This document shows, one piece after another, positions 1-6,574 of a stretch of 10,131 nucleotides of DNA. Origin of the DNA: Bacteroidales bacterium UBA1237 (GTDB taxonomy: Bacteria; Bacteroidota; Bacteroidia; Bacteroidales; UBA932). The stretch covers positions 1 to 10,131 of the forward strand of contig DBWN01000271.1 in the NCBI GenBank assembly GCA_002308935.1, given 5' to 3'. The notes beneath the pieces were generated by a model. It ran no database searches. It saw only the letters and a program-made list of their open reading frames with translations, and was not told where the DNA came from. Both the position numbers and the translations under genes were made by a program. Each line of letters starts with the position of its first letter. The first letter of the stretch is position 1.

Positions 1-34
1 TCATTCCGATTTTCTTTCCAATTAATCCAGGCAT
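1..34 (-). CDS. rplC: 50S ribosomal protein L3, N-terminal fragment (runs off left edge)
   Basis: Reading leftward from the ATG at 34-32 gives 11 uninterrupted codons, MPGLIGKKIGM, before the window ends. This is the characteristic start of bacterial ribosomal protein L3 (Bacteroidota homologues begin MPGL-GKKIGMT), a large-subunit protein that binds 23S rRNA near the peptidyl-transferase centre. The next codon begins with A, compatible with the expected Thr. A well-formed leftward Bacteroidetes promoter lies about 60 nt upstream. L3 normally follows rpsJ (S10) in the S10 operon, yet nothing resembling the S10 C-terminus is found between this ATG and cdaA, so rplC seems to begin its own transcript here. 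With only 11 residues the call rests on a short but very distinctive motif. A second in-frame ATG lies at 4-2 but would lose the motif. Confidence 0.72.
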   Translation of the reverse strand, partial: MPGLIGKKIGM

Positions 35-37
35 TGG

Positions 38-57
38 TTGTTAATTGTTTGTTAATT
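38..57 (-). repeat. Two direct copies of a 9-bp sequence in the L3 leader
   Basis: TTGTTAATT on the plus strand occurs at 38-46 and again at 49-57, an 11-nt period. In the leftward transcript this reads AATTAACAA twice, ending a few bases before the L3 start codon at 34. Its place in the expected untranslated leader suggests an unstructured A-rich ribosome-loading region of the kind Bacteroidota use in place of a Shine-Dalgarno sequence. It could also be chance in AT-rich DNA. Confidence 0.4.
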
Positions 58-73
58 AATACTTTAATAGTTT

Positions 74-90
74 CCGCACATTTTTTGCGG
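74..90 (-). promoter_or_regulatory. Hairpin at the predicted 5' end of the L3 mRNA
   Basis: CCGCA (74-78) and TGCGG (86-90) are perfect inverted repeats with a 7-nt loop. The leftward promoter's TAnnTTTG box ends at 95, so transcription should start around 85-90. The RNA would then open with this hairpin, or begin within its first arm. It could be a stability element or part of an autoregulatory ribosomal-protein leader. There is no U-run directly after it in the direction of transcription, so a terminator is unlikely. Confidence 0.4.
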
Positions 91-94
91 ACTG

Positions 95-124
95 CAAAGG
101 TAGCATTATTTCTTTAATTTTCAA
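95..124 (-). promoter_or_regulatory. Leftward Bacteroidetes-type promoter for the L3 gene
   Basis: On the minus strand the -7 box TACCTTTG (102-95) matches the Bacteroidetes consensus TAnnTTTG exactly. A TTG (124-122) sits 19 nt upstream of it, the spacing expected for the -33 element of the primary sigma factor. The predicted start is near position 88, giving a leader of about 54 nt before the ATG at 34. Confidence 0.65.
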
Positions 125-183
125 CTACTTTTGCGCAATTTTTTGAATATGAACCGTTTTAAGGCTATCTCAATAATAGACTT

Positions 184-214
184 TTTGCCAATCCGATAAT
201 TTGCATTACTTTTG
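184..214 (+). promoter_or_regulatory. Rightward Bacteroidetes-type promoter for the cdaA operon
   Basis: The -7 box TACTTTTG (207-214) matches TAnnTTTG exactly, and a TTTG -33 element (184-187) lies 19 nt upstream, matching the phylum's housekeeping promoter architecture. Transcription should begin around 220, leaving a leader of roughly 85-90 nt before the preferred cdaA start at 310. It is the only convincing promoter found ahead of the six-gene plus-strand set. Confidence 0.65.
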
Positions 215-282
215 TATACCATATATTATAGTTGACATAAGGCCGAAAGGCATCGGTCTCATTATTAAGCAGAACCATTATC

Positions 283-296
283 GGGAGGATGCTCCC
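283..296 (+). promoter_or_regulatory. Hairpin sequestering the GGGAGG motif in the cdaA leader
   Basis: GGGAG (283-287) and CTCCC (292-296) form a perfect 5-bp GC-rich stem around a GATG loop. The loop contains the upstream ATG at 289. The only purine-rich Shine-Dalgarno-like sequence (GGGAGG, 283-288) is inside the stem and directly abuts that ATG with no spacer, which argues against initiation at 289 and for initiation at 310. Whether the hairpin regulates translation is inference. Confidence 0.4.
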
Positions 297-309
297 ACAT
301 GATATTCAC

Positions 310-1119
310 ATGGTGCCACTGGAACTCTTCGGATTCCTGAACATATCTTTTACGGACCTTCTGGACGTCCTTCTGGTCGCCCTGATCATCTATTTCGCTT
401 TCCGTTGGATCAGAGAATCCTCCGCACTCAACATCTTCCTGGCGATCATATTCATCTATGTCCTGATGGTCATAGTCGAAGCGCTCAACATGAAACTGAT
501 GTCGAAACTCATCTCCACGTTCATCGACGTCGGTGTGATAGCGCTCATTGTGATCTTCCAACCGGAAATAAGGCACTTCCTTATGAAACTCGGGGCAGGG
601 ACAAAGATCGGATCTACCGGAAGGAACATGTTCAACAGGCTGTTCGGAGAGAAAGGAAAGACCCTTGACTCTGTTGCAGTGCAGGAGCTCTCTGAAGCGT
701 GCAGGACTATGTCAAACCAAAAGACCGGTGCGCTTATAGTGATTCCACATGAGGTGAATCTGAATCATATCATCGAAACCGGAGACAAGATAGACGCCCT
801 TATAAACCGTAGGCTCATCCTGAACCTGTTTTTCAAGAACTCTCCTCTCCATGACGGAGCTGTCATTATCAGCGGGGACAGGGTTGTGGCCGCAAGATGT
901 ACTCTCCCCATCACCGAGCGGACAGACATCCCCGCAAGCTTCGGAATGAGACATAAAGCGGCTATAGGTATTTCTGAAGAATCAGACGCGGATATCATAG
1001 TCGTATCGGAAGAAACAGGAAACGTCTCTTTCGTCAAAGAAGGGAAAGTCACGCCGATCGGCAACATGAATGAGCTCAAACTGCTCCTGGGTGCGGCCTT
1101 CTCCCAAGACAACAGATAA
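310..1119 (+). CDS. cdaA: Diadenylate cyclase CdaA (membrane c-di-AMP synthase)
   Basis: The enzyme condenses two ATP into the second messenger c-di-AMP at the inner face of the cytoplasmic membrane. From the preferred start (269 aa), three hydrophobic helices lie at about residues 15-31, 40-59 and 71-84, followed by a short coil and the DisA_N (DAC) domain at about 105-255. The DGA motif is intact at 182-184, in the context LHDGAVI. The second active-site motif, normally RHR, reads RHK at 214-216 in GMRHKAAIG. The frame is also open to an ATG at 289 (276 aa), but the SD-like GGGAGG abuts that codon, and 310 gives an N-terminus closer to family length. No cdaR/ybbR or glmM partner is adjacent, and folP, which often precedes cdaA in Bacteroidetes, is absent. 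It heads the putative operon, with 42 nt to mutS2. Confidence 0.92.
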   Translation: MVPLELFGFLNISFTDLLDVLLVALIIYFAFRWIRESSALNIFLAIIFIYVLMVIVEALNMKLMSKLISTFIDVGVIALIVIFQPEIRHFLMKLGAGTKIGSTGRNMFNRLFGEKGKTLDSVAVQELSEACRTMSNQKTGALIVIPHEVNLNHIIETGDKIDALINRRLILNLFFKNSPLHDGAVIISGDRVVAARCTLPITERTDIPASFGMRHKAAIGISEESDADIIVVSEETGNVSFVKEGKVTPIGNMNELKLLLGAAFSQDNR

Positions 1120-1161
1120 GGCCGGAAAATCATAAAAGACAGAACGAGAAGACAGCATAAG

Positions 1162-3705
1162 ATGGCAGACCAGATGAGGGACATAAAGCTTGAGGCGAAA
1201 CTCGGTTTCGACCGGGTCAGGAAATCCATTGAAGACCGCTGCAGTACAGAATATGCAGCCGATCGGGTCTCCAGGGAAGAGTTTTCTTCTGATCCCGCAG
1301 AAATCCGCCATCGTCTTGTACTTACCGATGAAATGAGGCTCATCCTGATGTTCGAGGAGAGCTTTCCCACAAGCGGATACATAGACACCCTGCCATTCCT
1401 GCGCATTCTTGCCCAGGAGGGCTCCAACATAGATCTGCACTCTTTGGGAAAACTCCGAACAATGACGGAGACCTCCAGGAAGATCTTGGCCTTCTTCTCC
1501 TCAATCAAAGACGGGGTCTATCCTGCTCTGAAAAGGATGACCTCAAAGATCAACGTGTTCCCGGAAGTCTCCCGCAGGATAGATGCCATCCTTGACAAGA
1601 CCGGCAACGTGAAGGACACAGCTTCAGACGCCCTTTACGAAATAAGGAGACAGATCAAGGACAAGGAAGGTGCGATTTCAAAGAGGATGAATTCAATCCT
1701 CAAAAAGGCCCAGACTGACGGATACGTCGACAGTGACGCGGGCATTGCCGTCCGTGAAGGAAAGATGCTTCTTCCCGTCAACTCCGCTTTTAAGAGAAGG
1801 GTACCGGGATTCGTGTTTGACGAGTCTTCTACTGGGAAAACATCCTTCATCCAGCCCGCCGAAATCGTCGAACTGGAGAACGAGATAAGCGAACTGAATT
1901 TCGCACAGACAAGGGAAATCGCCAGGATCCTCTCTGAGTTCAGTGATTTCCTGCGTCCTTATGTTCCCGAGCTCATTTCTTCAGCTGAATGCCTTGGAGA
2001 GATTGACTTCATAATGGCAAAGGCCCAGGTGGCGCTTGACTACATCGCAGGAATGCCCGTGATAGCCGACAACGGGGAGATGAATCTCCGTAAAGCCCGC
2101 CATCCTCTCCTTGAAAAAGCCCTGAAGAGAGAAGGCAAACAGATCGTCCCTCTGACAATCACGCTGACTCCCGCCAAGCATATTCTCCTGATTTCCGGAC
2201 CTAACGCCGGCGGAAAATCCGTTTGCCTCAAGACCACAGGACTTCTCCAGTACATGTTCCAATGGGGAATGCTGATTCCGACTTCCGAGAGTTCAGAAAT
2301 GGTGGTCTTCGACAGGATAATGGTCGACATCGGGGACGGACAGTCCATCGACAATGACCTTAGCACATACAGTTCCTTCCTTGACACGATGAAGGAAGTC
2401 CTCTCCACAGCTACCGACAAGACCCTTGTCCTTATCGATGAGCTCGGCTCCGGTACGGAACCGACTGCCGGAGGCGCCATCGCCGAGGCCATCCTCGCCG
2501 AACTGGACCGTCGAGGTGTGTACGGAGTGATAACAACCCATTACACAAACCTCAAACTCTATGCATCGGGACAGGGAAGCGGAGTGGTCAACGGAGCGAT
2601 GCAGTTCGATGCAAAGAACATCGTCCCCCTGTTCAAACTTGACATAGGTCTGCCTGGAAACTCCTTCGCTTTCGAACTCGCCAGAAAGATGGGGCTGCCC
2701 GAGGCGATCATCAAGGACGCCGAACAGAGAGCAGGTGAAGATTTCGTGGGGATGGAAAGGAACCTCAGGAAGATCGTCAGGAACCGCCGGGCTCTTGATG
2801 AGAAACTGGAGAAGATCCGCAATACTGACAAGACCCTGGAGAACATAACCGGAAAGTACCAGAAGGAACTCGAGGGAATCCAGCAGAAAAAGAAAGAAAT
2901 CCTTGACCAGGCCAGGAAAGAGGCTGAGGAGATCGTGAAAGGCGCAAACAGGCAGGTCGAGAATACCATACGCACCATCAAGGAGTCCCAGGCGGAAAAA
3001 GAAAAGACCACCGAAGCAAGAAAAGAGCTCCAGAACTTCCTCGGGGCGCTAGCGGGAGCCAAACTTCAGGAAGAAAAGAACAAAGAGGACTATCTGGAGA
3101 ACAAGCTCAAGAAACTCGCCCAACACAAGCAGAAGGAAAAGGAGCGCAAAGCCAGGCGTGGCGGATCCAAACCGGATACTAGCGCCCCCGACTTGCAAGA
3201 TGCACCCACCGAGAAGCAGAGGACCGGCCCTCTCAGTGTCGGAGAGAAAGTGAGGATCAAAGACAACGGAATGGTGGGAGAAGTGTCATTGGTATCCAAC
3301 AAGGCTGTCACTGTGATCGTCGGTAACGTCAGCACCAAGATGCCCCTTTCAAAGGTCGAAAGGATAAGTTCGAACGAGTACCGCAGCGCCATGAAGGAAG
3401 TGAGGGATTCAAGGCCCTCCACAATAGTCCAGGATGCGGCTCTCGCCGAAAGGAAATTGGCCTTCAAGCCAGAGATCGATGTCCGTGGAGAAAGAGTGAA
3501 TGACGCTCTGGAGATCGTCATGAAATTCATTGACGATGCGATCATGCTTAACATGAGCTCCGTAAGGATCGTCCATGGAAAAGGCACCGGTGCTCTCAGA
3601 GATGAAATACAACGCTTTGTCAAAGCTACCCCCGGGGTCGCTTCTGTCAAAGACGAACATATACAATTCGGCGGAACGGGAGTGACGATAGTCACTTTCG
3701 AATGA
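1162..3705 (+). CDS. mutS2: MutS2 ATPase with C-terminal Smr domain
   Basis: This is an 847-residue MutS2, slightly longer than the roughly 785 aa of the Bacillus protein. It lacks the mismatch-recognition domain of MutS1. Residues about 1-330 form the core and lever regions. The ABC-type ATPase has Walker A GPNAGGKS at 346-353 and Walker B LVLIDELGSG with the Asp-Glu pair at 426-427. A long charged coiled coil spans about 515-665. A Lys-rich, low-complexity linker leads to a KOW-like beta segment at about 690-735. The Smr nuclease domain occupies about 768-847, with IDVRG at 772-776 and HGKGTG at 805-810, so both Smr signature motifs are present. Family members suppress homologous recombination or act on collided ribosomes; which applies here cannot be told. 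The start has no strong SD, and in-frame Met codons follow closely. It lies 31 nt before the next gene. Confidence 0.95.
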   Translation: MADQMRDIKLEAKLGFDRVRKSIEDRCSTEYAADRVSREEFSSDPAEIRHRLVLTDEMRLILMFEESFPTSGYIDTLPFLRILAQEGSNIDLHSLGKLRTMTETSRKILAFFSSIKDGVYPALKRMTSKINVFPEVSRRIDAILDKTGNVKDTASDALYEIRRQIKDKEGAISKRMNSILKKAQTDGYVDSDAGIAVREGKMLLPVNSAFKRRVPGFVFDESSTGKTSFIQPAEIVELENEISELNFAQTREIARILSEFSDFLRPYVPELISSAECLGEIDFIMAKAQVALDYIAGMPVIADNGEMNLRKARHPLLEKALKREGKQIVPLTITLTPAKHILLISGPNAGGKSVCLKTTGLLQYMFQWGMLIPTSESSEMVVFDRIMVDIGDGQSIDNDLSTYSSFLDTMKEVLSTATDKTLVLIDELGSGTEPTAGGAIAEAILAELDRRGVYGVITTHYTNLKLYASGQGSGVVNGAMQFDAKNIVPLFKLDIGLPGNSFAFELARKMGLPEAIIKDAEQRAGEDFVGMERNLRKIVRNRRALDEKLEKIRNTDKTLENITGKYQKELEGIQQKKKEILDQARKEAEEIVKGANRQVENTIRTIKESQAEKEKTTEARKELQNFLGALAGAKLQEEKNKEDYLENKLKKLAQHKQKEKERKARRGGSKPDTSAPDLQDAPTEKQRTGPLSVGEKVRIKDNGMVGEVSLVSNKAVTVIVGNVSTKMPLSKVERISSNEYRSAMKEVRDSRPSTIVQDAALAERKLAFKPEIDVRGERVNDALEIVMKFIDDAIMLNMSSVRIVHGKGTGALRDEIQRFVKATPGVASVKDEHIQFGGTGVTIVTFE

Positions 3706-3736
3706 CCGGATTACAAAAACCAAGAACAACCGCATA

Positions 3737-4846
3737 ATGAACACTCATATGAACAGTCATTACTACTGTATAATTATGGCCGGTGGAAGCGGAGACCGTT
3801 TCTGGCCCCTCAGCAGGGAGAACAATCCCAAGCAATTCCTCGGCTTGACAGGAGACAGCGAGTCTTTCCTGGTCAGGACATATGAGATGTGCCAAGGGAT
3901 TGTACCGAAGGAGAATATCCTGGTCATCACCTTGGGCAAATACCGCAGCATCGTGGAGGAGCAACTCCCCGATCTGGACAGTTCAAACCTGCTGCTCGAA
4001 CCCATCGGGAAGAAGACGGCCCCGTGTGTGGCTTATGCCACTTATGAGATTCTGAGGAGAGACCCCAGGGCAGTGATGGCGATGACCCCCTGCGACATCA
4101 TCATCAAAGACTGGCAAGAATTCCGTAACGCCATGACCAAAGCCCTTGATTATGCGGAGCACAACGACATCCTCATGACTCTGGGCATCACGCCCACTCA
4201 TCCTGATACCAACTACGGATACATTCAGATTGCGGGAGGCGCTTCCGCAATGAAAGAGGACATTCCCGTGAAAGTCAAGACATTCACCGAGAAACCGCCC
4301 CAGTATCTCGCTGACGTTTTCTGCACCAGCGGAGAATTCCTGTGGAACTCCGGCATCTTCGTCTGGCAGGCCGCCGTCATCCGCGAAGAACTTGAGAAAT
4401 ACCTCCCTGAGATAACTAACCTGTTCACCGGATGGGAAACCGCTCTCGGATCTGACGAGACAAGGGGTGTTTTCCTCGAAAGGATATATTCCGACTGCAA
4501 GAAGATATCCATCGATTACGGAGTGATGGAGAAGACCGAGAGGGCGTGGCTCTTCCCGGCAAGGTTCGAATGGTACGACATCGACAGCTGGGACACACTG
4601 TACAACTATTATCCGGACAAGGACAGCAGCAACAACGCCTGCAACAGTACAAGACCTTATTTCGAAGATGACAAGGACAGCCTGATCCTAACGACCAGTC
4701 CCGGGAAACTTCTCGCAATAAAAGGTCTCAAGGACTATATCGTGGTCGACACCGATGACGTGCTGCTCATCTGCCCGAAAGACGACAAAGACTACAAGGA
4801 TTTCATAACAGGGCTGGGAATGCCCGGTTTTGAAGACATCAGATAA
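3737..4846 (+). CDS. manC: Mannose-1-phosphate guanylyltransferase (GDP-mannose pyrophosphorylase)
   Basis: It makes GDP-mannose from mannose-1-phosphate and GTP in the cytoplasm, the donor for mannosylated glycans and the precursor of GDP-fucose. The nucleotide-binding signature GGSGDRFWPLSR is at residues 16-27, followed by NPKQF at 30-34. FTEKP at 183-187 and FLWNSGIF at 201-208 are the sugar-binding motifs of the type II nucleotidyltransferase fold. At 369 aa it is the short form, without the fused phosphomannose isomerase cupin domain of many ManC/AlgA proteins, so isomerase activity must come from elsewhere. Two start codons are possible, Met1 (3737) and Met5 (3749); 3749 would put the beta-strand nearer the N-terminus. 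No SD is evident. It sits between mutS2 and yqeY with short gaps, suggesting co-transcription rather than a polysaccharide cluster. Confidence 0.92.
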   Translation: MNTHMNSHYYCIIMAGGSGDRFWPLSRENNPKQFLGLTGDSESFLVRTYEMCQGIVPKENILVITLGKYRSIVEEQLPDLDSSNLLLEPIGKKTAPCVAYATYEILRRDPRAVMAMTPCDIIIKDWQEFRNAMTKALDYAEHNDILMTLGITPTHPDTNYGYIQIAGGASAMKEDIPVKVKTFTEKPPQYLADVFCTSGEFLWNSGIFVWQAAVIREELEKYLPEITNLFTGWETALGSDETRGVFLERIYSDCKKISIDYGVMEKTERAWLFPARFEWYDIDSWDTLYNYYPDKDSSNNACNSTRPYFEDDKDSLILTTSPGKLLAIKGLKDYIVVDTDDVLLICPKDDKDYKDFITGLGMPGFEDIR

Positions 4847-4869
4847 TTTACCACGTAATACACTCAGCT

Positions 4870-5319
4870 ATGGCACTTGAACAACAGATCCAGAAAGACA
4901 TCATGGCTGCAATGAAGGCTCACGACAACGTGAGGCTCAACGCAGTAAGGGGAATAAAATCAGCGATTCTTATAGCCAAGACCTCAGGAAGCGGAAGCGA
5001 GCTCACTGACGGCGACATACAAAACCTTATCCGTAAGCTCGTCAAACAAAGGAAAGAAGCCGCGGAGCTATATGTCCAGGGCGGACGTCAGGAACTGGCG
5101 GACAACGAGCTGGCCGAGGCCGCATTCATGGAAGAATACCTTCCCGCCGCCCCCAGTGAGGCTGAGCTGGAGGAAAAGATCAGCTCCATCATAAAGGAGG
5201 TCGGTGCCTCCAAGCCTTCCGATATGGGCAAAGTAATGGGCGCCGCCACCAAGGCTCTCGCCGGCCTCGCCGACGGAAGAACGATATCCGCCATCGTAAA
5301 GAAACTTCTCACCCAATAA
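4870..5319 (+). CDS. YqeY/GatB-like domain protein
   Basis: The 149-residue protein is a stand-alone YqeY-family member, resembling the helical tail domain of GatB, the B subunit of the tRNA-dependent amidotransferase. Recognisable features are the N-terminal helix with DIMAAMKAHDNVRLNAVRGIKSAI (given here only as landmarks: DIMAAMKAHD at 10-19 and LNAVRGIKSA at 23-32), KQRKEAAELY at 59-68 and EEYLPA at 88-93. The small C-terminal domain contains DMGKVMG and ends in a DGRTISAIVKKLL-type helix. The length is normal and the protein is complete. Its biochemical role is not established; tRNA binding is suggested only by GatB similarity. It begins 23 nt after manC and ends 26 nt before the epimerase gene, so translation within one transcript is likely. 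Confidence 0.9.
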   Translation: MALEQQIQKDIMAAMKAHDNVRLNAVRGIKSAILIAKTSGSGSELTDGDIQNLIRKLVKQRKEAAELYVQGGRQELADNELAEAAFMEEYLPAAPSEAELEEKISSIIKEVGASKPSDMGKVMGAATKALAGLADGRTISAIVKKLLTQ

Positions 5320-5345
5320 CCAATAACCGATCAATCGACAAAGCC

Positions 5346-6530
5346 ATGGACAGGACTGAAGCCTTCATCTGCGAGACAAAGGCTGCACTTTCAGACAATA
5401 TACTTCCCTTCTGGATCGAGAGAATGAAAGATCCGAAAGGAGGTTACTACGGCAGGATGTCCGGTGAAGGGGAACTTGACAAGGATGCCGACAGGGGGGT
5501 AATCCTCAATGCAAGGATAATCTGGGCCTTTTCCGCCGCATACAAGGCCACAGGCAACAAGGAGTATCTCCTCGCGGCGACTCACGCCAAAGAATATTTC
5601 CAGGAACACTTCATGGACCATAAGCATGGAGGCGTATACTGGAGCGTGGACCTGGACGGGAAGCGCAAGGACACCAAAAAGCAACTCTATGCGCAGGCTT
5701 TCGCCATTTACGGTCTCAGCGAATACTATTCAGCTTCCGGAGACGATCAGGCGCTCAAGGCCTCAAGGAATCTTTTCCAGATTACCGAGAAACGGTTCGC
5801 GGACAAGGAGAACGGCGGATATGTCGAGGCCCTGACAAGGGACTTCTCTCCGCTTGAAGACATGTCTCTAAGCGCTCACGACATAAACGCTGACAAAACC
5901 ATGAATTCGCACCTCCATCTTCTGGAAGCTTACACCAATCTCTACAAAGTCTGGCCGGAGAGGAAACTCAAGGAGAGGACATCCGCCCTTCTTGAGATTC
6001 TTACAGACAAGATAATGGACAAGCAGACAGGACACCTCAACCTTTATTTCACTAAGGAATGGAATGTGATTCCCGGAGGAGTATCTTTCGGTCATGACAT
6101 CGAGACGTCATGGCTCGCTTTGGAGTCGGCGTTCATCCTTAAGGACATCGACCTTATCAACAAGGTGAAACCATGCTGCCTCAAGATCGGCCAAGCCGGA
6201 CTTGAAGGGCTACTGGAAGACGGGAGCATGATTTATGAAAAGAAGGCAGACGGGACTCTCGACGAATCACGTCAGTGGTGGGTCCAAGCAGAGAGTGTAG
6301 TAGGTCTTCTTTGGCTATGGAAATACCACAATCTTTCGGAAGGAGCCGACAAAGCAGTTTCCGGGTGGAACTACATCAAGAACAACCTGGTAGACACAAA
6401 GAACGGTGAATGGTACTGGAGCATTGAAGCGGACGGCTCAGTCAACACTATAGACGACAAGGCCGGCTTTTGGAAATGCCCCTACCATAATTCCAGAATG
6501 TGTCTGGAAGTGCTGAAAATCTTCGGATAA
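5346..6530 (+). CDS. AGE-family sugar epimerase, cellobiose/mannobiose 2-epimerase-like
   Basis: The 394-residue cytoplasmic protein (no signal peptide) has the repeating helix pairs of the AGE (alpha/alpha)6 barrel. The disaccharide 2-epimerase subgroup is indicated by the NSH motif (His189), SFGHDIE (His250), the WW pair at 311-312 and GFWKCPYHNSRM (Trp376, His381). The 131-residue gap between His250 and His381 equals, as I recall, that between the two catalytic histidines of characterised cellobiose 2-epimerases. Such enzymes interconvert reducing-end glucose and mannose in beta-1,4 disaccharides such as cellobiose, lactose or mannobiose. The exact substrate is not readable from sequence; N-acylglucosamine 2-epimerase is less likely. 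In gut Bacteroides the mannobiose version lies beside a GH130 phosphorylase, which is not seen here; instead a secreted GH2 follows after 44 nt. Confidence 0.88.
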   Translation: MDRTEAFICETKAALSDNILPFWIERMKDPKGGYYGRMSGEGELDKDADRGVILNARIIWAFSAAYKATGNKEYLLAATHAKEYFQEHFMDHKHGGVYWSVDLDGKRKDTKKQLYAQAFAIYGLSEYYSASGDDQALKASRNLFQITEKRFADKENGGYVEALTRDFSPLEDMSLSAHDINADKTMNSHLHLLEAYTNLYKVWPERKLKERTSALLEILTDKIMDKQTGHLNLYFTKEWNVIPGGVSFGHDIETSWLALESAFILKDIDLINKVKPCCLKIGQAGLEGLLEDGSMIYEKKADGTLDESRQWWVQAESVVGLLWLWKYHNLSEGADKAVSGWNYIKNNLVDTKNGEWYWSIEADGSVNTIDDKAGFWKCPYHNSRMCLEVLKIFG

Positions 6531-6574
6531 TACCCCCGTTCTATACTTGCCAATTCAAACCAAACCACATAAAA

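Larger units (their letters stand above)
35..309. other. AT-rich divergent intergenic region
   Basis: This stretch separates the leftward L3 gene from the rightward cdaA operon and contains no credible coding sequence. It holds two outward-facing promoters (leftward 95-124, rightward 184-214) whose -33 elements are about 60 bp apart. It also holds a hairpin (74-90) and a 9-bp direct repeat (38-46 and 49-57) in the L3 leader, and small hairpins in the cdaA leader (242-251 and 283-296). Base composition is far more AT-rich than in the genes. Confidence 0.8.

Noticed and set aside
126..133. Second exact TAnnTTTG match (TACTTTTG) on the plus strand
   Set aside because: No TTG lies 19-20 nt upstream, whereas the copy at 207-214 has a properly spaced -33 element; in AT-rich DNA such octamers arise by chance. 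A secondary start cannot be excluded.
765..1508. Long minus-strand open frame opposite cdaA and mutS2
   Set aside because: It spans two well-supported genes and their gap, and its translation shows no recognisable domain; it is a shadow of codon bias on the coding strand.
2821..3180. Lys/Glu-rich stretch in mutS2 as a possible repeat expansion or insertion
   Set aside because: It is the expected coiled coil and linker between the ATPase and Smr domains, with no true DNA repeat unit.
3090..3695. Minus-strand open frame of about 200 codons opposite the mutS2 3' end
   Set aside because: The Ser/Leu-rich translation has no domain and lies opposite the clearly conserved Smr and KOW region.
6542..6549. 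TATACTTG before the GH2 gene as a possible internal promoter
   Set aside because: It has one mismatch to TAnnTTTG and no TTG at the expected -33 spacing, so support is too weak for a feature.
6500..6574. In-frame upstream start for the GH2 gene, adding 25 residues before MKKNS
   Set aside because: It lies within the end of the epimerase gene and would bury the signal peptide behind a non-hydrophobic extension; the ATG at 6575 follows an A-rich leader and starts the signal peptide directly.
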